Assembly (NCBI GenBank): GCA_030622775.1 | Contig: JAUXFS010000074.1 | Location: 1 to 7,485, forward strand | DNA length: 7,485 nucleotides | Direction: 5' to 3' | Source of the DNA: Rhodospirillales bacterium | GTDB taxonomy: Bacteria > Pseudomonadota > Alphaproteobacteria > Rhodospirillales > Defluviicoccaceae | Shown: piece by piece, positions 1 through 5,460 of the stretch | How the letters are laid out: every line of letters begins with the position of its first letter | Position numbering within the stretch: the first letter of the stretch is position 1 | Notes under the pieces: generated by a model | Told to the model about the DNA's origin: nothing | The model's database searches: none | What the model saw: the letters and a program-made list of their open reading frames with translations, nothing else | Program-made: the position numbers and the translations under genes

Positions 1-263
1 AGCAGCGTCATCACCCCGGGGCCGAACAGGATCGCGCCGAGACCGGTTCCGGTCGCGTGCGAGCAGCTGCCGGTGACTGACGGGATCTTGAGCGCCGATA
101 GCACGAACGCGAACGCCCCCGAGGCCGCCAGCAACAGCTTCGTTTCCGGATGCTTCTTGACGATCCGCACCAACCGGTACCCGCCGTAGGCCACGAACGG
201 GGCCGAAACGGCCGTCCAGGCGATCGCGTGAGAGGCCGGTAGATACCCCTCCATGATGTGCAT
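1..263 (-). CDS. cbiM: CbiM, cobalt ECF transporter substrate-binding membrane component (partial, N-terminal 87 residues)
   Basis: Translating the minus strand from ATG at 263 gives a protein beginning MHIMEGYLP and containing KIPSVTGSCSH followed by ATGTGLG. Both are hallmarks of the CbiM/NikM family, the integral-membrane S component of the CbiMNQO cobalt-uptake system. In the family the extreme N-terminus with His2 and a His in the SCSH motif (His69 here) form the metal site; both are present. Hydrophobic stretches at about 15-30 and 43-58 fit membrane helices. SCSH is followed by Ala where Pro is usual, a minor change. The frame runs off the window edge at position 1, so the C-terminal part is not seen. 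A strong ribosome-binding site (GGAGGAGGG, 276-268) sits 4 nt before the ATG. A cobalamin riboswitch lies in the leader, which supports cobalt uptake over nickel. The identity is secure; whether N, Q and O genes follow cannot be seen. Confidence 0.93.
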   Translation of the reverse strand, partial: MHIMEGYLPASHAIAWTAVSAPFVAYGGYRLVRIVKKHPETKLLLAASGAFAFVLSALKIPSVTGSCSHATGTGLGAILFGPGVMTL

Positions 264-397
264 AAAACCCTCCTCCGCCCGCATCAGGCTTCTTCCGGAT
301 GCGCCGCCGTGAAAGGAGGGACTTGGGACTCGCGAGCACGCTCATTATCGTTACTCGCTTCCGGTTGACCCCGCCCGCAAGCGCCGCGTCGATACGA
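264..397 (-). promoter_or_regulatory. cbiM leader expression platform: possible Shine-Dalgarno-sequestering hairpin
   Basis: Between the riboswitch aptamer and the cbiM ATG lies about 134 nt of leader. In the transcript, CCCTCCT (320-314) is the exact reverse complement of AGGAGGG (274-268), which is the ribosome-binding site of cbiM. The 39 nt between them contain a second stem, GCATC (302-298) with GATGC (285-281). Together they could form a hairpin that hides the ribosome-binding site. There is no U-tract after a stem, so translational control is more likely than termination. The pairing is seen directly; the link to the ligand-bound state is inferred. Confidence 0.6.
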
Positions 398-590
398 TGA
401 CGGCAGGTCTCCTGGCTCGCGGGTCTCCGCTTTCACCCGGCCTTCCCGGTTTCCCAGTGGCCATTCGAGGGCAAAAGCTAGCCGCTCACAGTTGCGGGGG
501 CAGCCACGGCACGGGGTCCCCTCGGGGGTCGACCCCTCCCGTGTTCCCTTTCAATCCCCGGGCTTTGTCGCCCTGCGCGGGGAACCGTCA
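398..590 (-). ncRNA. Cobalamin riboswitch aptamer
   Basis: On the minus strand this leader carries the conserved cobalamin riboswitch elements in the right order. They are an AAAGGGAA block (551-544), GGCTGCCCCCGCAACTGTGA (505-486), the GCCACTGG element (461-454), and the B12 box GAGCCAGGAGACCTGCC (418-402). The outer helix P1 closes exactly: TGACGG at 590-585 pairs with CCGTCA at 403-398. The aptamer is therefore about 193 nt and complete. It lies upstream of cbiM in the same orientation, so cobalamin binding should repress cobalt-transporter expression. The match is strong enough that a covariance search with the Rfam Cobalamin model should be a formality. Confidence 0.95.
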
Positions 591-595
591 CGCCG

Positions 596-625
596 AGTAT
601 AGGGACGGGACTAAAGCCCCGTCAA
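596..625 (-). promoter_or_regulatory. Sigma70-type promoter of the cobalamin riboswitch / cbiM transcript
   Basis: On the minus strand, TTGACG (625-620) and TATACT (601-596) are separated by 18 nt. Each is close to the sigma70 consensus. The expected transcription start, 6-7 nt past the -10 box, falls at about 589-590, which is the first base of riboswitch helix P1. A perfect 6-bp inverted repeat (GACGGG/CCCGTC, 604-609 and 618-623) lies mainly in the spacer, its outer arm overlapping the -35 hexamer. It could be an operator. Promoter by sequence only; the start site is inferred. Confidence 0.7.
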
Positions 626-639
626 GCAACAGGCTATTG

Positions 640-827
640 TTTGCACATGTCCGAAAGCGCCCGCACCAACGAACCGTGGACCGCTCCCCGCGGGGCGCCG
701 TGACGCGCGCCCCCCAGGAACCGCTATATTTTAGCCATAAAGCGGCCATCAACTCGGCGCGCATGGTAAACGCACCATTTGCGGCGCGTTTTCTGCTATA
801 TTGAACCCGCTTTGAGGATGAAATTCG
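640..827 (+). promoter_or_regulatory. Upstream control region of the chvI-chvG-PTS operon, with inverted repeats and two TATATT boxes
   Basis: No gene is supported here. The octamer GCTATATT occurs twice, at 723-730 and 795-802. Each contains a TATATT that could serve as a -10 box, but neither has a convincing -35, so these may be activator-dependent or false. Inverted repeats are dense. CCCCGCGGGG is at 686-695. GGGGCGC/GCGCCCC is at 692-698 and 707-713. CCGCT...AGCGG (721-725/741-745) extends with one mismatch to 9 bp and flanks the first box. ATGGT/ACCAT is at 763-767 and 774-778, and the overlapping AAACGC/GCGTTT at 768-773 and 786-791. The last two compete, so they could be operator halves rather than RNA hairpins. 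A GAGGA ribosome-binding site is at 814-818, 9 nt before the GTG start. Confidence 0.45.
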
Positions 828-1520
828 GTGCCTGAAACCATCGCACTCGTCGACGACGATCGCAATATCCTGACTTCGGTGACCATGGCCCTCCAGGCCG
901 AGGGCTTCGAGGTGGACACCTACATCGACGGCAGGGAAGCCCTGGAAGGCTTGACGCGGAAGCCGGTGGATCTCGCCGTGCTCGATATCAAGATGCCGCG
1001 CATGGACGGGATGGAGCTGCTGCGCCGGCTGCGCCAGCAGAGCTTTCTCCCGGTGATCTTCCTGACCTCCAAGGATGACGAGATCGACGAGGCCCTCGGC
1101 CTGCGAATGGGCGCCGACGACTACATCAAAAAGCCGTTCTCCCAGAAGCTGCTGATCGAGCGCGTCCGCGCCGTGCTCCGCCGTCGCAGCGATTCACCGC
1201 CGGCCGGTGGGGAAGCGGACGCCATGCGCCGGGGCGATCTGGTGCTGGATTCCGTCCGCCACATGTGCGAGTGGCGGGGACAGGAGGTCAATCTCACGGT
1301 CACCGAGTTCCTTCTGGTCGAGGCCCTCGCCCGCCGTCCCGGTCACGTCAAGAGCCGCGACCAGTTGATCGACGCCGCCTACGGCGAGCACATCTATATC
1401 GACGACCGGACGATCGACAGTCACATCAAACGGCTGCGGAGGAAGTTCAAGGACGTGGATAGCCAATTCGCCCAGATCGAGACCCTCTACGGCGTCGGAT
1501 ACCGTTACCGCGCCGCCTGA
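828..1520 (+). CDS. chvI: ChvI, OmpR/PhoB-family response regulator
   Basis: This 230-residue response regulator is the DNA-binding output of the ChvG-ChvI envelope and acid-stress system of alphaproteobacteria. The receiver domain (about 4-118) has the acidic pocket Asp9-Asp10-Asp11, phospho-acceptor Asp53 in VLDIKMPRMDG, Thr80 in FLTSKDD and Lys102 in KKPF, so phosphorylation chemistry looks intact. The C-terminal half (about 133-230) is a winged-helix DNA-binding domain ending in IDSHIKRLRRKF and YGVGYRY, typical of OmpR/PhoB. The start is GTG (828), preceded by GAGGA at 814-818. No upstream in-frame ATG fits, and the first residues PETIALVDDD match the family's N-terminus. The cognate kinase gene follows after 28 bp. 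Assignment as ChvI rather than a generic OmpR-type regulator rests on the neighbouring chvG, hprK, EIIA and HPr genes plus the sequence's own look. Confidence 0.93.
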   Translation: MPETIALVDDDRNILTSVTMALQAEGFEVDTYIDGREALEGLTRKPVDLAVLDIKMPRMDGMELLRRLRQQSFLPVIFLTSKDDEIDEALGLRMGADDYIKKPFSQKLLIERVRAVLRRRSDSPPAGGEADAMRRGDLVLDSVRHMCEWRGQEVNLTVTEFLLVEALARRPGHVKSRDQLIDAAYGEHIYIDDRTIDSHIKRLRRKFKDVDSQFAQIETLYGVGYRYRAA

Positions 1521-1548
1521 GGGCCCGACTGGAAACGATATCCGAGGA

Positions 1549-3147
1549 ATGGTAAAACCCGCCCGCCTGCGCGCGCCTTCACCGATCACGCGGCGCATTC
1601 TCGCCGTCAACCTCCTGGCCCTGGGATTTTTGTTTGCCGGCTTGCTGTATGTGGACGAATACCGACGCGGGTTGATCGCCGCCGAGCTGGCGGCATTGCA
1701 AACCCAGGCGGACCTTTTCGCCGCGGCGCTGGGAGAGGGCGCGACCGCGCCGGAAGGGCCCACCGAGGAGGGGCTGATCGCCCCGGTGGCCCAGCAGATG
1801 GTCCGCCGCCTCGTCCAGGCCACACGAACCCGGGCGCGGCTGTTCAGCGGCGACGGCGAGTTGCTGGCCGACAGCCGGCTCCTGATCGGACCCGGCGGCA
1901 TGGTACAGATCGAGGAACTGCCGCCGCCACGCGACGAGGCACAGCCGGCCAAAGCCCTCCTTGCCGTCTACGATCTTGTCGCCGAGCGGCTCTCGGACGG
2001 GGAAGTGTTGCCGGTCTATGGCGAAAACCCCGTCCAGAAGGCCGCCGACTATCCGGAAGCTCTGCAGGCCCTCTCGGGAAACGTTACCGAAGTCGTCCGC
2101 TCCGTCACCGGCGGCGGGATGATTCTCAGCGTCGCGGTCCCGGTACAACGATACAAGCAGGTGCTCGGCGCGTTGATGCTGACCCGGGGGTCCCATGACA
2201 TCGACGTCGCCGTTTTCCAGGTGAGGCTCGATATTCTCAAGGTGTTTGCGGTGGCGCTGGCGGTCACCGTGCTGCTTTCCCTTTACCTCGCCGGGACCAT
2301 CGCCCGTCCGATCCTCAAGCTTTCCGCCGCCGCCGAGCGGGTGCGCAAGGACCGTCAGCGCAAGCACACCATTCCCGATTTCGCCAACCGCGGCGACGAG
2401 ATCGGCGACCTCGCCGTGGCGTTGCGGGAGATGACCGACGCCCTGTGGTTGAGAATGGATGCGATCGAGAGCTTCGCGGCGGATGTTTCCCATGAAATCA
2501 AGAACCCTCTTACCTCTTTGCGGAGCGCGGTCGAAACCGTCGTCCGCATCAACGACCCGGACAAGCAACAGAAGCTGATGACCATCATCCTCGACGATGT
2601 CCAGCGTCTGGACCGTTTGATCACCGATATCTCCGACGCCTCCAGGCTCGACGCCGAGCTGTCGCGGGCGCATTTCGCCCCGGTGAATATCGGGCTGATG
2701 TTGGGAACCCTGGTCGATGTGACGACAACGACCGCCGACGATCGCGGCATCCGCTTGAAGCTCGAGCTGAATGGCAAGCGCGACCTGATCATCAACGGCC
2801 TGGAAGGACGGCTGGTTCAGGTTTTTCGCAACCTGATCGCCAACGCCGTGTCGTTCAGCCCCCCTCACGGCACGATCACCATCACCGCGGGGCGTAAAAA
2901 CAGCACCGTCGTCGCGGAATTTCTCGACGAAGGCCCCGGGATCCCGGACGACAAGGAGAAGGAGATCTTTCTGCGGTTCTATTCCGAAAGACCGCACGGC
3001 GAGAAGTTCGGCACCCACTCGGGTCTGGGCCTCAGCATCTCCAAGCAAATCGTCGAAGCGCACGGCGGCACCATCTTCGCCGAGAATCGCCAACATGGCG
3101 GAGACGGGCCCGGCGGCGCCCGATTCGTGGTTCGCCTGCCGGTTTGA
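1549..3147 (+). CDS. chvG: ChvG, membrane sensor histidine kinase
   Basis: This 532-residue inner-membrane histidine kinase should phosphorylate ChvI. It begins with a short cytoplasmic tail (SPITRR) and a first membrane helix (about 17-35). A periplasmic sensing domain of roughly 195 residues follows, including an ELPPP motif typical of ChvG/ExoS proteins. The second helix is at about 232-250 and the HAMP linker at about 251-304. The HisKA phospho-acceptor is His315 in FAADVSHEIKNPLTSLR. The ATPase domain has an N box (Asn428/Asn432), G1 DEGPG (460-464), an F box around 474-478 and G2 GLGL (492-495), so the enzyme looks complete. The ATG follows chvI by 28 bp. A GAGGA lies directly against it (1544-1548), which is unusually close, but no better in-frame start exists and the N-terminus matches the family. 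In rhizobia the periplasmic protein ExoR inhibits this kinase; no exoR is visible here. Confidence 0.93.
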   Translation: MVKPARLRAPSPITRRILAVNLLALGFLFAGLLYVDEYRRGLIAAELAALQTQADLFAAALGEGATAPEGPTEEGLIAPVAQQMVRRLVQATRTRARLFSGDGELLADSRLLIGPGGMVQIEELPPPRDEAQPAKALLAVYDLVAERLSDGEVLPVYGENPVQKAADYPEALQALSGNVTEVVRSVTGGGMILSVAVPVQRYKQVLGALMLTRGSHDIDVAVFQVRLDILKVFAVALAVTVLLSLYLAGTIARPILKLSAAAERVRKDRQRKHTIPDFANRGDEIGDLAVALREMTDALWLRMDAIESFAADVSHEIKNPLTSLRSAVETVVRINDPDKQQKLMTIILDDVQRLDRLITDISDASRLDAELSRAHFAPVNIGLMLGTLVDVTTTTADDRGIRLKLELNGKRDLIINGLEGRLVQVFRNLIANAVSFSPPHGTITITAGRKNSTVVAEFLDEGPGIPDDKEKEIFLRFYSERPHGEKFGTHSGLGLSISKQIVEAHGGTIFAENRQHGGDGPGGARFVVRLPV

Positions 3148-3250
3148 CGGACCCATGAACCCGGGAGGCGAAAACCACACCGGCAGAGAAAGGGCGGCGA
3201 CGTACCGGCAGTTGTTGACAGTTTCGCCCCATCATTTCACGCTTCCGTCC

Positions 3251-3682
3251 ATGGAGCGGATCCGAGGCACATGCGTAGCCGTCGACGGCCGGGGCATCCT
3301 GCTACGCGGGCCGTCCGGGGCCGGCAAATCGGACTTGGCGTTGCGGCTGATCGACGAGGGGGGCCGCCTGGTCTCCGACGACTACACCGACATCGAGGAC
3401 CGGGACGGCCGCCTGTTCGCCTCGGCCCCGCCGGAAATCCGCGGAATGCTCGAGGTGCGGGGTTTTGGCGTTCTGCGCGTGACTTCGGAACGCTCGGTGG
3501 GGCTGGACGTCGTCATCGACCTGACGTCGGCGGATGCGCCGCGCATGCCGGCATCCGACAAACTGGAGATTCTCGGAATATTCGTGCCGATTTTCAAGCT
3601 CGCGCCGTTCGAGGCATCGGCGCCGGCCAAGGTTCGGCTTGCGGTACGCCTTGCTACTGGCGGTATAATGCAGGTGCCATGA
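3251..3682 (+). CDS. hprK: HprK, short alphaproteobacterial-type HPr kinase/phosphorylase
   Basis: The product (143 residues from ATG 3251) matches the catalytic core of HPr kinase/phosphorylase, which phosphorylates HPr on a serine and can reverse this. Walker A GPSGAGKS is at 20-27, the acidic pair in VSDD at Asp43-Asp44, and the family signature LEVRGFGVLRV at 67-77. As in other alphaproteobacteria, the N-terminal domain of Gram-positive HprK is absent. The start is uncertain. The same frame is open back to ATG 3095 (195 residues, overlapping the end of chvG) with another ATG at 3155 (175 residues). None of the three has a good ribosome-binding site. I chose 3251 because its length matches the short family and the conserved region begins at once (RIRGTCVAVDGRG). 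The gene ends in a 4-bp ATGA overlap with rapZ. The target is probably the HPr encoded downstream, at Ser59. Confidence 0.9.
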   Translation: MERIRGTCVAVDGRGILLRGPSGAGKSDLALRLIDEGGRLVSDDYTDIEDRDGRLFASAPPEIRGMLEVRGFGVLRVTSERSVGLDVVIDLTSADAPRMPASDKLEILGIFVPIFKLAPFEASAPAKVRLAVRLATGGIMQVP

Positions 3683-4626
3683 ACGGCTTGACCACGACCT
3701 CGAACGACTCCTCGGAGATGCCCGACCGACTGCGGCGGACCGCGGCGGCGACCGGTCAGCGGGTGCTGTTGATCACCGGGATGTCGGGGGCGGGCAAGAC
3801 GTCGGCATTGAAGGCGTTCGAGGATCTGGGTTACGAGGCGATCGACAATGTCCCGCTGTCGTTGCTGAGCCGTCTGGTGCTGCCCCGAAAGGGAAAAGAC
3901 GCCGGCATCGAGCGTTCGATCGCGATCGGCATCGACGTACGGACGCGTGATTTCGGAGTCGAACCGTTTATCCGCGAGGTGGACCGGCTTGTCGCCGAAC
4001 GGGGCGCCGAGGTCAAACTGGTTTTTCTGGATTGCGACGACGAGGCCTTGTGCCAACGCTACACGGTGACCCGCCACCGCCATCCGTTGGCTTTGGACCG
4101 GCCGGTCAGCGACGGCATCGTCCGTGAGCGGCGGTTAATTTTCTCCCTGCGCGGCCGCGCCGATATCGTTATCGACACCACCGCCCTCGGACCCGGCGAG
4201 CTCAAACGTATCCTGGAGGGTCATTTCGGGCTCGATGCCGAGCCGGGGCTAGCTGTCTTTGTCGGCTCGTTTTCGTTTCGTTTCGGCCTTCCCCGCGAGG
4301 CCGACCTCGTGCTAGACGTTCGCTTCCTCGCCAATCCGCATTACGACCCGAACCTCAGGCCGCTGACGGGCCGCGACGATCCGGTCGCCGCGTTTGTTGC
4401 CAAGGACGACGGTTTCGAGCCTTTCTTCGAGAGCTTGACCGGGTTGTTGGGGCCTCTGTTGCCGCGTTACGCGGCCGAGGGGAAAAGCTATCTGACCATC
4501 GCCGTGGGTTGCACCGGCGGCCGCCACCGCTCGGTGTTCGTCGCGGAAAAACTGGCGGCATGGCTGCAGGGTCAAGGGCAACAGGTTCGTGTTCATCACA
4601 GAGATCTGGAGAGATCAAACCGATGA
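3679..4626 (+). CDS. rapZ: RapZ (YvcJ/YhbJ) family nucleotide-binding protein
   Basis: This 315-residue protein is a RapZ-family P-loop NTPase. Walker A GMSGAGKT is at 34-41, AIDNVP at about 54-59, and LDCDDEALCQRYTVTRHRHPL at 117-137. The C-terminal domain has the family stretches DVRFLANPHYDPNLRPLTG and GCTGGRHRSV (277-286). In E. coli, RapZ is an RNA adaptor that steers RNase E to the GlmZ small RNA and so controls glucosamine-6-phosphate synthase. Whether the same job holds in alphaproteobacteria is not established, so function here stays at family level. The ATG at 3679 overlaps the hprK stop (ATGA), which points to translational coupling; no strong ribosome-binding site precedes it. An alternative ATG at 3718 would remove 13 residues not conserved in the family. 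The first residues (about 1-30) are a polar, probably flexible tail before the P-loop domain. Confidence 0.93.
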   Translation: MNGLTTTSNDSSEMPDRLRRTAAATGQRVLLITGMSGAGKTSALKAFEDLGYEAIDNVPLSLLSRLVLPRKGKDAGIERSIAIGIDVRTRDFGVEPFIREVDRLVAERGAEVKLVFLDCDDEALCQRYTVTRHRHPLALDRPVSDGIVRERRLIFSLRGRADIVIDTTALGPGELKRILEGHFGLDAEPGLAVFVGSFSFRFGLPREADLVLDVRFLANPHYDPNLRPLTGRDDPVAAFVAKDDGFEPFFESLTGLLGPLLPRYAAEGKSYLTIAVGCTGGRHRSVFVAEKLAAWLQGQGQQVRVHHRDLERSNR

Positions 4627-4660
4627 CCACCAGATCGCGGGCGAAGGAATGTTTGAGAAA

Positions 4661-5068
4661 ATGATCGGATTGGTCCTCGTCACTCACGGGCGGCTGGCCG
4701 AGGAGCTCATCGCGGCGCTTGAACATGTGGTCGGCCCTCAAGCCAACATTTCCGCGGTCTGCATCGGCCCCGATGACGATATGGAGCAACGTCGCGCTCA
4801 AATCCTCGCCAGCGTGGCCAAGGCGGAGGAAGGCAATGGCGTGATTCTGCTCACCGACATGTTCGGGGGAACGCCGTCCAACCTGGCGATTTCGATCATG
4901 GACAAGGCCAACGTCGAAGTGATCGCCGGCGTCAACCTGCCGATGCTGATCAAGCTTGCCAGTGTTCGTCAGACGGCATCGTTGGATCAGGCGGCCCAAA
5001 GCGCTCAGGAAGCGGGCCGGAAGTACATCAATATCGCCTCCCGATTGCTGACTCAGGAGGAAACGTGA
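4661..5068 (+). CDS. manX: PTS EIIA component, mannose family (ManX/EIIA-Man type)
   Basis: From ATG 4661 the product is 135 residues and starts MIGLVLVTHG, the classic opening of the EIIA-Man fold. His9 is the expected phospho-acceptor, receiving phosphate from HPr. The other family motif, LLTDMFGGTPSN, is at 63-74. The domain stands alone: no EIIB domain is fused and no EIIB or EIIC gene is in view, so a regulatory role is more likely than sugar import. The frame is open back to 4589 and another ATG at 4649 (MFEK) would add 4 residues. Since AAGGA (4644-4648) lies directly before 4649 and 12 nt before 4661, I chose 4661 on family length and N-terminal match. It follows rapZ by 34 nt and overlaps ptsH at GTGA. 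The symbol follows rhizobial usage for this stand-alone EIIA. Confidence 0.9.
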   Translation: MIGLVLVTHGRLAEELIAALEHVVGPQANISAVCIGPDDDMEQRRAQILASVAKAEEGNGVILLTDMFGGTPSNLAISIMDKANVEVIAGVNLPMLIKLASVRQTASLDQAAQSAQEAGRKYINIASRLLTQEET

Positions 5069-5370
5069 ACGACCAAGTGGCTCGCTATCACCGGGAAGGC
5101 GACATCCTGCGGTGCACGGCCATCGTTGCCAATCAGCGCGGGCTCCATGCCCGTGCGGCGGCGAAGTTCGTCAGACTGGCGGCCGGCTTCGACGCCGAGA
5201 CGACCGTGTCCAAGCGCGGCATGACGGTGTCGGGTCGGTCGATCCTCGGTTTGATGATGCTCGCCGCCGGCCCGGGAACAGAGCTCAAGATCACCGCCAG
5301 GGGCCGCGAGGCCGAAGAGGCCATTGAAGTGCTTGCCAACATCATCGAAGCCGGATTCGAGGAGGACTAG
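5065..5370 (+). CDS. ptsH: HPr phosphocarrier protein
   Basis: This 101-residue protein is HPr, which passes phosphate from Enzyme I to EIIA. The active-site segment ANQRGLHARAAAKF places the phospho-acceptor at His28. The regulatory-site segment SGRSILGLMMLAAGPG places the kinase target at Ser59. Their spacing of 31 residues equals that of His15 and Ser46 in classical HPr, so both chemistries look possible. A 13-residue N-terminal extension precedes the HPr core (ILRCTAIVANQRG). The start is GTG 5065, overlapping the EIIA stop codon, with an excellent AGGAGG at 5055-5060 and 4-nt spacing. The presence of Ser59 together with hprK in the same operon supports dual regulation of this HPr. Confidence 0.95.
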   Translation: MNDQVARYHREGDILRCTAIVANQRGLHARAAAKFVRLAAGFDAETTVSKRGMTVSGRSILGLMMLAAGPGTELKITARGREAEEAIEVLANIIEAGFEED

Positions 5371-5460
5371 GGCCTGTTGTCGGACCGGGGGGACGAATTC
5401 AAGCCGAGCGCGGAGCGCAAAACATCAAAAGAAATGGTGCGCCCGGGCGAAAGGGAGGAC

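Noticed and set aside
755..792. Rho-independent terminator (CGCGC...GCGCG followed by TTTT) before chvI
   Set aside because: The stem has a 5-nt one-sided bulge, the T-run is only four long, and a TATATT box follows at once. A control-region inverted repeat is the simpler reading.
397..804. Plus-strand open frame of 135 codons upstream of chvI
   Set aside because: It runs antisense through the conserved cobalamin riboswitch and the promoter region, has no ribosome-binding site, and its residue composition is non-protein-like.
818..835. Five-codon mini-ORF (MKFGA) overlapping the chvI GTG start
   Set aside because: Its ATG lies directly against the GAGG, leaving no normal spacing. Short frames like this arise by chance; the ribosome-binding site better serves the GTG.
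1579..3180. Long minus-strand open frame (533 codons) opposite chvG
   Set aside because: It is a mirror of a high-GC coding gene. The plus-strand frame has full kinase motifs and the minus translation shows no recognisable domain.
3271..3678. N-terminal extension of the rapZ frame upstream of 3679
   Set aside because: This part overlaps hprK in another frame and is Arg/Gly/Pro-rich nonsense. The ATGA overlap at 3679 gives a natural start.
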